Source: an uncultured Collinsella sp.
GTDB taxonomy: Bacteria > Actinomycetota > Coriobacteriia > Coriobacteriales > Coriobacteriaceae
Assembly (NCBI GenBank): GCA_900553215.1
Contig: USCJ01000087.1
Location: 1 to 6,137 of the forward strand
DNA: 6,137 bases
Direction: 5' to 3'
Made by a program: the position numbers and the translations under genes. Position 1 is the first letter of the stretch. Every line of letters starts with the position of its first letter. Below, one piece after another: positions 1 through 6,048 of the stretch. The notes under the pieces are model-generated. The model was not told the DNA's origin. It saw nothing but the letters and a program-made list of their open reading frames with translations, and did no database searches.

Positions 1-75
1 GACGTCATCCGCATCTTCGACGCACTGAACGATGCCCGCAACCTGCAGACTGCCATCAAGGCCGCCAACAACGAG
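1..75 (+). other. Carboxyltransferase-like segment fused in frame to lacG
   Basis: The first 22 codons read DVIRIFDALND-A-RNLQTAIKAA. This resembles the DVFRxFDALNDxRNLxxAIKA signature of the carboxyltransferase domain in oxaloacetate decarboxylase alpha, transcarboxylase 5S and pyruvate carboxylase B. LacG proteins at this position normally carry a stretch like IGxVHALPTKYP followed by a Pro/Ala-rich segment; the second LacG here has IGMVNVLTPAYP. The shift to clear LacG sequence occurs around nt 60-80. A chimeric assembly join or a real recombination could explain it. The AA pair at residues 21-22 also sits at the usual LacG distance from QNQF, so the exact join cannot be fixed. Recognition is from memory of the families, without a search. 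Confidence 0.45.
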
Positions 76-768
76 CACGTGCTGCAGAACCAGTTTTTGC
101 TCGACGCTACCTTCCGCGGCGACTACGCGCCCGACACCCTCGAGTGCGCCAACCGCTTGGCCGCCATCTCGGGCGGCACCATCGAGATCCTGGACGAGGA
201 CCTCGAGATTATGCGCGAGGCCGCGCTCTACAACGACTACCTGGGCGTTAACAACTACCAGTGCCGCTTCTTGAAGGCTTACGATGGCGAGAACGACCTG
301 CACCACAACGGTACGGGCGAGAAGGGCACCGGCCGCTGGCGCGTTAAGGGTATTGGCGAGCATGTGAACAAGCCTGGTATCCCCACCACCGACTGGGACT
401 GGATCATCTATCCCGAGGGCCTGTTCGATCTGCTCGTCTACATTAAGCAGCGCTACCCCAACTACAAGCAGATCTTCATCACCGAGAACGGCATGGGCTA
501 CAAGGACCCCTACAAGGACGGTTTTGTGGACGACCAGCCGCGCATCGACTACATCGAGCAGCACCTGCGCTGGTTGCTCAAGGCCATGGAGGTTGGCGTC
601 AACGTAGGCGGCTACTTCCTGTGGAGCCTGCAGGATCAGTTCTCCTGGACCAATGGCTACAACAAGCGTTACGGCTTCTTCTACGTTGACTTTGAAACCC
701 AGAAGCGCACGCCCAAGGCAAGCGCCTACTGGTATAAGCACGTGGCGCAGACCCGTCGTCTGGACTAG
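1..768 (+). CDS. lacG: 6-phospho-beta-galactosidase (GH1), 5'-truncated by the window edge
   Basis: Cytoplasmic GH1 hydrolase that splits 6-phospho-beta-galactosides (e.g. lactose-6-phosphate) after PTS uptake. The frame is open from the first base; 255 residues are visible of the roughly 470-480 usual for LacG, so the acid/base Glu half lies outside. The nucleophile is in ITENG (Glu at visible residue 162, nt 484-486). The phosphate-binding signature FSWTNGYNKRYG supplies Ser215, Lys222 and Tyr224, and Trp216 after the Ser is the residue associated with galactose over glucose specificity in the LacG group. The tail YVDFETQKR...SAYWYK is typical. It closely resembles the complete lacG at 2416-3858. 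The GTG at nt 79 is internal, not a believable start. LacG-like sequence is clear only from about residue 27 (QNQFLLDATF); residues 1-25 look foreign. A terminator follows 60 nt after the stop. LacG identity is secure; the N-terminal boundary is not. Confidence 0.9.
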   Translation, partial: DVIRIFDALNDARNLQTAIKAANNEHVLQNQFLLDATFRGDYAPDTLECANRLAAISGGTIEILDEDLEIMREAALYNDYLGVNNYQCRFLKAYDGENDLHHNGTGEKGTGRWRVKGIGEHVNKPGIPTTDWDWIIYPEGLFDLLVYIKQRYPNYKQIFITENGMGYKDPYKDGFVDDQPRIDYIEQHLRWLLKAMEVGVNVGGYFLWSLQDQFSWTNGYNKRYGFFYVDFETQKRTPKASAYWYKHVAQTRRLD

Positions 769-828
769 CGGCTTGCGGCGAGCGGTTGGCGGAGTTGCAC
801 CGCCCACATAACCTGTCCCCATTTCTCA

Positions 829-872
829 GCCGGGGGCGGCACGTCACACGGCGCGCCGCCCCCGGCCTTTTT
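829..872 (+). terminator. Rho-independent terminator of the first lacG
   Basis: A perfect 12-bp stem, GCCGGGGGCGGC (829-840) with GCCGCCCCCGGC (855-866), encloses a 14-nt loop and is followed by C and TTTTT (868-872). It starts 60 nt after the lacG stop. No matching T-run exists for the opposite strand, so it should act only on + strand transcripts. Confidence 0.9.
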
Positions 873-888
873 GGGCGGTTCGGGGTCC

Positions 889-953
889 GTTTGTCTCAAT
901 CTGTAACATCTAGCCGAGTTTTTGGGTCCTAGCTGTTACAGATTGAGACGAAC
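889..953. repeat. Palindromic repeat, copy 1 (pair A)
   Basis: A perfect 16-bp inverted repeat, GTCTCAATCTGTAACA (893-908) and TGTTACAGATTGAGAC (934-949), extends outward by GTT/AAC (889-891/951-953) across one T-G pair. Inside it are one T/C mismatch (909/933), a 4-bp inner stem CTAG/CTAG (910-913/929-932) and a 15-nt loop containing TTTTT. No T-run follows the outer stem, so it is not a standard terminator. Three other copies occur in the window. It lies between the convergent 3' ends of lacG and the lacI-type gene. Function unknown. Confidence 0.9.
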
Positions 954-974
954 AGGATTGCTCTTTCCGAAGAA

Positions 975-1029
975 TCTAAATCTGTAACACGTAGCCCGCT
1001 TTTGACCGTCTACCTGTTACAAATCGAGA
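975..1029. repeat. Palindromic repeat, copy 2 (pair A, diverged)
   Basis: This is the same architecture as copy 1, centred 81 bp away. TGTAACA (983-989) pairs with TGTTACA (1015-1021); then come a C/C mismatch (990/1014), inner stem GTAG/CTAC (991-994/1010-1013) and a 15-nt loop (995-1009). The outer arm is degraded, with mismatches at 982/1022, 979/1025 and 978/1026. The inner stem has changed on both sides and still pairs. It ends 15 nt past the stop of the - strand lacI-type gene. Confidence 0.85.
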
Positions 1030-1044
1030 CAGACGGAGTAGGAC

Positions 1045-2065
1045 CTAACCCCGTATGTCCCTAACAGTCGAGCGTTCGACCAGCGTGCTCGGCACATGAA
1101 TCGCCTCGATAGACGAGCTCTCTCCAATCGCCGCCTCAAACGCAAGCTTACCGACACCGCGCAAATCAAATCGCAGCGTCGTCAGCCGATTGTGAGGAAC
1201 AAGTCCCTCGAGTGCGTCGTCGATACCAACCACGCTCACGTCGTCGGGCACGGACAGGCCCGCGTTCTCGAGCGCGGCGATAACGCCCAGCGCCATCTGG
1301 TCATTTGCCGCAAGCACGGCAGTCGGCGTCTGCGACCCGCCGGCAAGCACCTCGGCCGCAATCCGCTCGCCCATGGCGTACCCACTGTCCGCACTCCAAT
1401 CGCCACGCAGCATCGGAGCGGCATCGACATGAGCACGACCCAGCGTATCGCGCCTCACGAAAACGCGAGGAAATCGAGTTTTCCGGACCCGCCACAAACC
1501 GCATATTCGAGTGACCATGTTCCAGCAGATAATTGGTCAACAGCTCGCACGAACCATACTGGTCGGAGTCGATCGTCGTGCAGCGCGGATGCGCATACAT
1601 GGACAGGATGACCGTTCGCACTCCCGGCTGGGGAACAAACTCCTCAAAATCGGGAGCCATGCGGTTCATGTTGAGAATCATGCCGTCGACGGGTCGCTCG
1701 ACCATGCGGCGCGAGGCATCGGCAAGTGCATAGGGCTTGTCGCCGCCCATCTCGATCATAGTGACGGCAAAATCATGCTCGCGCGCCGCTTGCATGATAC
1801 CCTCGAGCGTCGCCAGGTTACCGACACGTGTGATGTTGTACATGCACAGGCCAATAGAACGATACGACCCGCCGCGCAACGCCGCTCCAGCAAAATTGGG
1901 ACGAAAGCCCAGCTCTTCCATGGCGGCCAGCACACGCTTGCGCGTCTTTTCCGTCACGTTGGGCATACCGTTGACCACGCGAGACACAGTCTGGCGGCTC
2001 ACGCCAGCGAGCGCCGCAACCTCTGCCGCGCTCGCCGAACGACCATTCCTTGTCTGCTGATCCAT
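1045..2065 (-). pseudogene. LacI-family transcriptional repressor, interrupted by one frameshift
   Basis: A DNA-binding repressor of sugar genes. The ATG at 2065 gives an N-terminus with a LacI helix-turn-helix (residues ~12-31, AAEVAALAGVSRQTVSRVV), the hinge ELGFRPNFAGAALR (~51-64) and the start of the ligand domain up to VAGPENSISSRFRE (~residue 204). The frame then fails near nt 1449-1466. The rest continues in another frame to the stop at 1045-1047: RGDWSADSGY, LAANDQMALGVIAALENAG, DVSVVGIDD and LVERSTVRDIRG. The combined length of ~340 codons is normal for the family, so only 1-2 bases are affected. Either loss of a GC dinucleotide in GAGGCGCGAT (giving ...FREARDTLGRAHVDAAP) or one extra T in CGTTTTCG would explain it. 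A GTG at 2074 is an alternative start. It is divergent from lacG-lacE and the likely regulator of them. A sequencing error is possible; if real, this repressor has lost its ligand and dimerisation domain. Confidence 0.85.
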
Positions 2066-2126
2066 GCCTTCCACGCTAACCTGTTTCCCAACTATTCCCC
2101 GCGCCCATGGCGCATCGTACATACAT

Positions 2127-2140
2127 TGATAACGTGCTCA
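2127..2140. promoter_or_regulatory. Putative LacI-family operator O1 (repressor side)
   Basis: TGATAACGTGCTCA has the LacI-family layout TG...A.CG....CA, an imperfect palindrome around a central CG. It matches O2 and O3 at 12 of 14 positions or better. It lies just downstream of the -10 of the repressor promoter, so binding there would block repressor transcription (autorepression). The assignment is inferred from position and repetition. Confidence 0.7.
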
Positions 2141-2152
2141 TGATACCCGAGC

Positions 2153-2182
2153 CATATACCACAACATGAAAACTTCTGTCAA
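2153..2182 (-). promoter_or_regulatory. Sigma-70-type promoter for the lacI-type gene
   Basis: On the - strand a perfect TTGACA (2182-2177) is followed by an 18-nt spacer and TATATG (2158-2153). Transcription would begin around 2145, leaving a leader of about 80 nt before the ATG at 2065 and placing operator O1 over the initial transcribed region. Confidence 0.6.
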
Positions 2183-2258
2183 TCAAAACCGCTTACCGAA
2201 CAAATACAACCGTTCGCAGCTGTTTGAAGTTGTTTTGTTTCTATACATCCCAGCCGGA

Positions 2259-2272
2259 TGTTAACGTGCTCA
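2259..2272. promoter_or_regulatory. Putative LacI-family operator O2
   Basis: TGTTAACGTGCTCA differs from O3 at only one base. O2 and O3 start 22 bp apart, about two helical turns, so two repressor dimers could sit on the same face of the DNA. The site lies upstream of lacG, 144 nt before its ATG. Confidence 0.75.
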
Positions 2273-2280
2273 TTGTCAAA

Positions 2281-2294
2281 TGTTCACGTGCTCA
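2281..2294. promoter_or_regulatory. Putative LacI-family operator O3
   Basis: TGTTCACGTGCTCA is the third copy of the operator motif. If TAAGAT at 2313-2318 is the -10 of the lacG promoter, this site covers the -35 position. If TATACA at 2242-2247 is the -10, O2 and O3 lie just downstream of the start as a roadblock. Either position fits repression of lacG-lacE. Confidence 0.75.
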
Positions 2295-2400
2295 TTTTGG
2301 TTCTAATCATTTTAAGATAGTGTTTATCGGGCTTTTTCACCGCTGAACGCTAACCAGGGAGCCTCCTGAGCGCAAACGCACAATATCGAACAGCGAGACG

Positions 2401-2406
2401 AGAGGA
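2401..2406 (+). promoter_or_regulatory. Ribosome binding site deciding the lacG start
   Basis: AGAGGA is 9 nt before the ATG at 2416 but only 3 nt before the in-frame ATG at 2410. The spacing favours 2416, though 2410 adds just two residues (Met-His). Confidence 0.6.
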
Positions 2407-2415
2407 TGTATGCAT

Positions 2416-3858
2416 ATGTCTTTGCTAAACCGCGTACAGCAGCTGCCGAAGGGCTTTGTTTGGGGCGCCGCAACCGCCGCGTACCAAACGGAAGGTTCCA
2501 CGAAGGTGGCAGGCAAGGGTAAGACCATGTGGGACGATTACCTTGTCGCCCAGGGTCGCTTTTTGCCCGACCCGGCCAGTGATTTCTACAACCGCTACGA
2601 GGAGGATATCCGCCTTTCTGCCGAGCATGGACTCAACGCCATTCGTGTGTCCATCGCCTGGACCCGCATCTTCCCCAACGGCGACGATGCCGAACCCCTC
2701 GCCGAGGGCGTTAAGCACTACCACGAGCTGTTCGCCTGCTGCAAAAAGTATGGCGTCGAGCCCTATGTGTCCCTGCATCACTTTGACTCCCCCGCCGCCC
2801 TGTTCAACCAGGGCGACTGGCTCAACCGCAAGACCGTCGACGCCTATGTGCGCTATGCCGAGTTCTGCTTCCGCGAGTTCCGCGAGGTCAAGAATTGGTT
2901 CACCATCAACGAGCTCATCAGCCTCTCGCACTCCCAATACATCCAAGGCAACTTCCCGCCCAACCATCACTTTGATGTGACGAGCGGCATCCAGAGCCAG
3001 CACAACGAGCTCGTTGCCCACGCCCGCGCCGTCAACCTGTATAAGGATCTTGACGAGACCGAGCACCTGGGCGGACGCATTGGCATGGTCAACGTCCTGA
3101 CGCCGGCATATCCTGCCACCGACTCGCCCGCCGACCAGCACGCCGCCGACCTGTACAACGCCTTCTACACCGACTTCATCATGGACGGCGCCTTCCTGGG
3201 TCACTACTCCGCGCGCACCCTCTCACTCATCAACGAGATTCTGCGTGCCAACAACGCCACACTTACGGTTGAGGACAGCGACATGGAGGAGCTCGCCAAG
3301 GCGGCGCCCCGCAACGATATGTTCGGCCTCAACTACTATCAGTCGGCGTTTATCGCCGCCTACGATGGCGAGTCCACCAACAGCTTTAACGGCACCGGAG
3401 ACAAGGGCACCTCGTGCTTTAAGTTTAAGGGCGTCGGGCAGCAGGTCGATATGCCGGGTATCCCCACCACCGACTGGGATTGGCTCATCTACCCGCAAGG
3501 CCTCTACGACACGCTCAAGCACATCAGCGCCACCTATCCCAACCTCCCCGTCATCTATATCACCGAAAACGGCCTGGGCCACAAGGACCCCGAGCCCGAC
3601 GCAAACGGCATCGTCGCCGATCCCGAGCGCATCGACTTTGTCGACCAGCACATGGAGAAGGTGCTCCAGGCGCGCGCCGAGGGCGTCGACGTCCAGGGCT
3701 ACTTTATCTGGAGCCTGCAGGACCAGTTCTCGTGGGCCAATGGCTATAACAAGCGCTACGGCCTGTTCTACATCGACTTCGACACGCAAAAACGCTACAT
3801 CAAGCAGTCGGCACTCTGGTACAAGGAGCTCGCCGACACTATGGCGGACGCGCAGTAG
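2416..3858 (+). CDS. lacG: 6-phospho-beta-galactosidase (GH1), complete
   Basis: Hydrolyses 6-phospho-beta-galactosides delivered by the lactose PTS, releasing galactose-6-phosphate and the aglycone sugar in the cytoplasm. It has 480 residues from the ATG at 2416, matching the family length. Counting from the in-frame ATG at 2410: LPKGFVWGAATAAYQTEG (12-29) is the GH1 N-terminal signature. The acid/base Glu168 is in WFTINE and the nucleophile Glu386 in ITENG. FSWANGYNKRYG carries the phosphate-binding Ser441, Lys448 and Tyr450, with Trp442 as the LacG-type specificity residue. GIPTTDWDWLIYPQGLYD is also typical. There is no signal peptide or membrane segment. It is the first gene of a likely lacG-lacE operon, 176 nt before lacE, and is preceded by operators O2 and O3. 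It is a paralogue of the truncated gene at 1-768, sharing YNKRYG and the TTDWDW block. A 6-phospho-beta-glucosidase is less likely because of Trp442. Confidence 0.95.
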   Translation: MSLLNRVQQLPKGFVWGAATAAYQTEGSTKVAGKGKTMWDDYLVAQGRFLPDPASDFYNRYEEDIRLSAEHGLNAIRVSIAWTRIFPNGDDAEPLAEGVKHYHELFACCKKYGVEPYVSLHHFDSPAALFNQGDWLNRKTVDAYVRYAEFCFREFREVKNWFTINELISLSHSQYIQGNFPPNHHFDVTSGIQSQHNELVAHARAVNLYKDLDETEHLGGRIGMVNVLTPAYPATDSPADQHAADLYNAFYTDFIMDGAFLGHYSARTLSLINEILRANNATLTVEDSDMEELAKAAPRNDMFGLNYYQSAFIAAYDGESTNSFNGTGDKGTSCFKFKGVGQQVDMPGIPTTDWDWLIYPQGLYDTLKHISATYPNLPVIYITENGLGHKDPEPDANGIVADPERIDFVDQHMEKVLQARAEGVDVQGYFIWSLQDQFSWANGYNKRYGLFYIDFDTQKRYIKQSALWYKELADTMADAQ

Positions 3859-3879
3859 CGCATCGCCTCGCTTTCCCCC

Positions 3880-3926
3880 GAGAAGGGAGCGGCCCTATGC
3901 GATACAAACCCAGCCGCTCCCCTCTC
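3880..3926 (+). promoter_or_regulatory. Intercistronic hairpin between lacG and lacE
   Basis: GAGAAGGGAGCGGC (3880-3893) pairs with GCCGCTCCCCTCTC (3913-3926) over 14 bp with one A/C mismatch (3884/3922) and a 19-nt loop. The sequence after it is C-rich without a T-run, so it is not a classical terminator. It could protect the lacG message from 3' decay or reduce read-through into lacE. No other gene lies between 3859 and 4034. Confidence 0.7.
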
Positions 3927-4019
3927 TCCCCCTGGGACCGACCCCGCCTGCACCCGGGCTTTTAGCAAGCGGGAGACCATATAGGTTTTCAACGTCCATG
4001 CCATTAAGATTTCATGCAA

Positions 4020-4026
4020 AGAGGAG
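4020..4026 (+). promoter_or_regulatory. Strong ribosome binding site of lacE
   Basis: AGAGGAG lies 8 nt before the ATG at 4035. This near-ideal Shine-Dalgarno sequence fixes the start and suggests high translation of the permease. Confidence 0.8.
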
Positions 4027-4034
4027 CGTGAACT

Positions 4035-5795
4035 ATGGAATCGATCGTTAAGTTCTTGGAGAAAGGTCAGCCGTACTTCGACAAGGTCTCTAAGAACATC
4101 TACCTTCAGGCCATTAAAGACGGCTTTTTGGCAGCAATGCCCATCATCCTGTCTTCTTCTGTCTTCCTGCTTATTTCGACCCTGCCGGGCGTTGTCGCCA
4201 CGGTCGGCGGCTTTACGCTGCCCGACTGGTGGAACGTCGACGTCGTGAACTTCTGCAACAAGGTTTACAACTTCACGATGGGCGTCGTGGGCATCATGGT
4301 CGCCGGCACCACCGCAAGCGCGCTGACCGGCTCCAAGAACCGCCGCATGCCTGCCGGCAAGGCCATCAACGCCACGAGCACCATGGTCGCCGCCATGTGC
4401 GCTATGCTCATCTTGGCCGTTACCCAGACGAGTGCCAAGATCGACGGCGCCGATGTCTCGGTGTTCTTTACCGACAACATGGGCACCAAGGGCCTGCTGA
4501 GCTCCTTTGTCGCCGCATTTGCCACGGTCAACATCTATGCCTTCTGCATTAAGCGAGACATCACCATCAAGCTGCCCAAAGAAGTCCCCGGCGCCATCGC
4601 CCAGAACTTCCGCGACATCTTCGCCTTCAGCTTCTCCATCCTGTTTGTCGCCGTCATCGACGTTATCTGCCGCACCTGCTTGGCCGTCCCGTTTGCCAAC
4701 GTCATCTCCACGCTGGTGAGCCCGCTGTTCGCCGCTGCCGATTCCTACGCCGGCCTCGCCCTCATCTGGTTCATGATCCCGCTGTTCTGGTTCATGGGCA
4801 TCCACGGCCCCTCGGTCGTTAAGCCTGCCCTCAACGCCGCGCTGTTTGGCAACATCACCACCAACCTCGCCACGCTGCAGGCCGGCGGTCACCCCGCCCT
4901 CGCCCTGACCGAGAACTTCGGTAACTACATCGGCGAACTCGGCGGCACCGGCGCCACGTTCATTGTCCCGATCATCTTCCTGCTCTTTATGCGCTCCAAG
5001 CAGCTCAAGGCCGTCGGCAAAGCCTCTGTCGTACCCGTGATGTTCGCCGTCAACGAGCCGCTGCTGTTCGCCGCGCCCATCATCCTCAACCCGTACTTCC
5101 TGATCCCGTTCCTGTTTGCCCCCGTGGCCAACGTCCTCATTGGTAAGTTCTTCATCGACTTTTTGGGCATGAACGGCTTTATCTATGCCATGCCGTGGGC
5201 ACTCCCCGGACCGATCGGCACCTTCATCGACACCAACTTCCAGCCGATCTCTCTGGTCCTGGTTGTCGTCCTGCTGGTCGTTGACTTCTTGATCTACTAC
5301 CCGTTCTGCAAGGCCTACGACAACGTCCTGTGCAAGCAGGAGGCCGAGACCCTGGCCGAAGAAGAGGCCGAGGAGACCAAGGCCGTCAAGACCGCTGCCG
5401 CCCCCGCCGTTGAGGCTCCTGTTGTCGAGACCGCTTCTGCCACCGAGGCCTCCGCAGCTCCGTCCGCCCTTAAGGGCAAGGATCTGAGGGTTCTGGTTCT
5501 GTGCGCTGGCGCCGGCACCTCTGCACTGCTCGCCAACGCGCTTAAGGAAGGCGCCGACGAGCTGGGCATCGACATTACCGCCAACGCCGGTGCCTACGGC
5601 AGCCACTACGCCATCATGGACCAGTACAACGTCATCGTCCTGGCTCCGCAGGTTCGCACCTATTACAACGAGATGAAGGCCGACACCGACCGCCTGGGCA
5701 TCACGCTGCTGTCGCCCAAGGGCAAACAGTACATCGACCTCACTAAGGATCCCAAGGGTGCCGTCGCCTGGATCGAGGAAAACCTCAAGGCATAA
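4035..5795 (+). CDS. lacE: PTS lactose-type transporter, fused EIIC-EIIB
   Basis: Membrane permease of the lactose/cellobiose PTS family that imports lactose or a similar beta-galactoside and phosphorylates it at C6. It has 586 residues; known LacE is ~570. The EIIC domain covers ~1-430: MESIVKFLEKGQPYFDKVSKNIY aligns with the LacE N-terminus, and hydrophobic segments occur at ~31-55, 82-97, 115-130, 156-172, 195-220, 238-254, 306-319, 343-372 and 405-424. GIHGPS (255-260) and VNEP (339-342) are family hallmarks of the sugar site. An Ala/Glu-rich linker (~437-480) joins the EIIB domain (~483-586), whose VLVLCAGAGTSALLANAL contains the phosphorylated Cys490; YGSHYAIMDQY and IVLAPQV also match. 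It sits downstream of lacG, probably in the same transcript. The EIIA partner (LacF) is not in the window. Substrate could be lactose or another beta-galactoside; the lacG neighbour favours lactose. Confidence 0.93.
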   Translation: MESIVKFLEKGQPYFDKVSKNIYLQAIKDGFLAAMPIILSSSVFLLISTLPGVVATVGGFTLPDWWNVDVVNFCNKVYNFTMGVVGIMVAGTTASALTGSKNRRMPAGKAINATSTMVAAMCAMLILAVTQTSAKIDGADVSVFFTDNMGTKGLLSSFVAAFATVNIYAFCIKRDITIKLPKEVPGAIAQNFRDIFAFSFSILFVAVIDVICRTCLAVPFANVISTLVSPLFAAADSYAGLALIWFMIPLFWFMGIHGPSVVKPALNAALFGNITTNLATLQAGGHPALALTENFGNYIGELGGTGATFIVPIIFLLFMRSKQLKAVGKASVVPVMFAVNEPLLFAAPIILNPYFLIPFLFAPVANVLIGKFFIDFLGMNGFIYAMPWALPGPIGTFIDTNFQPISLVLVVVLLVVDFLIYYPFCKAYDNVLCKQEAETLAEEEAEETKAVKTAAAPAVEAPVVETASATEASAAPSALKGKDLRVLVLCAGAGTSALLANALKEGADELGIDITANAGAYGSHYAIMDQYNVIVLAPQVRTYYNEMKADTDRLGITLLSPKGKQYIDLTKDPKGAVAWIEENLKA

Positions 5796-5826
5796 GACGC
5801 TGACGCCACCTGCCGCTCGCAGACAA

Positions 5827-5870
5827 AAAATGGCCCGTGCATCGATGCGTGATGCGCGGGCCATTTTGTT
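5827..5870 (+). terminator. Rho-independent terminator after lacE
   Basis: AAAATGGCCCG (5827-5837) pairs with CGGGCCATTTT (5857-5867). The stem extends inward to 5844/5850 through GCATC/GATGC with two G-T pairs. The T-rich right arm and the A-run on the left (5825-5830) suggest it can stop transcription from either side. It begins 32 nt after the lacE stop. Confidence 0.9.
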
Positions 5871-5888
5871 TAGACCGCACCCGCCCTC

Positions 5889-5957
5889 CTGTTCATCTCA
5901 ATCTGTAACATCTAGCCGAGTTTTTGGATCCTAGCTGTTACAGATCGAGACAAACAG
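5889..5957. repeat. Palindromic repeat, copy 3 (pair B)
   Basis: TCTCAATCTGTAACA (5896-5910) pairs with TGTTACAGATCGAGA (5936-5950), with one mismatch. The outer arms CTGTT/AACAG (5889-5893/5953-5957) also pair. Inside are the T/C mismatch (5911/5935), inner stem CTAG/CTAG and the 15-nt loop (5916-5930). It is nearly identical to copy 1 although almost 5 kb away. Confidence 0.9.
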
Positions 5958-5975
5958 AACGCCCGAGCAGAAATA

Positions 5976-6030
5976 TCTCAATCTGTAATATTTAGCTGAG
6001 TTTTTCGGTCCTAACTGTTACAGATTGAGA
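5976..6030. repeat. Palindromic repeat, copy 4 (pair B)
   Basis: TCTCAATCTGTAATA (5976-5990) pairs with TGTTACAGATTGAGA (6016-6030) with a single T-G pair. The T/C mismatch (5991/6015) is kept. The inner stem is TTAG/CTAA (5992-5995/6011-6014), changed on both sides relative to copy 3, around a 15-nt loop (5996-6010). Its centre is 80 bp from that of copy 3. It ends 18 nt before the stop of the - strand regulator. Confidence 0.9.
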
Positions 6031-6048
6031 CGAACGGGCCGAAAAACC

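Larger units (their letters stand above)
2066..2409. promoter_or_regulatory. Divergent control region between the repressor gene and lacG-lacE
   Basis: These 344 nt hold no credible gene. They contain a promoter for the - strand repressor (2153-2182), three 14-bp operators (2127-2140, 2259-2272, 2281-2294) and an AT-rich dyad AACAAATACAAC / GTTGTTTTGTT (2199-2210 / 2229-2239). The + strand promoter is not certain. The best -10 candidates are TATACA (2242-2247) and TAAGAT (2313-2318), neither with a good -35. The leader from ~2325 to 2400 shows nothing I recognise. Confidence 0.75.

Noticed and set aside
79..81. GTG at nt 79 as the true start of the first lacG
   Set aside because: The frame is open upstream, no Shine-Dalgarno sequence precedes it, and a start there would remove half of the GH1 barrel including the acid/base residue.
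889..953. Repeat copy 1 as an ordinary Rho-independent terminator
   Set aside because: The T-run lies in the loop and not after the stem, the stem is AT-balanced, and lacG already has a strong terminator at 829-872.
889..1029. Repeats as a small CRISPR array
   Set aside because: Each site has only two copies, the copies are diverged, the spacers are ~16 nt, and no cas gene is nearby.
1096..2143. Open + strand frames (1096-1611, 1511-2143) opposite the repressor
   Set aside because: They are shadows of the LacI-type gene with Arg/His-rich, domainless products and no convincing ribosome binding sites.
2259..2294. Operators read as CcpA catabolite (cre) sites
   Set aside because: They share the TG..CG..CA layout but deviate from the inner cre positions. 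CcpA control of this type belongs to Firmicutes, whereas a LacI-type gene sits next to these sites.
3795..5864. Long open - strand frame (689 codons) opposite lacE
   Set aside because: It is antisense to a well-supported lacE, its product is low-complexity Gly/Asp/Val-rich, and it has no recognisable domain. Long antisense frames are expected in GC-rich coding DNA.
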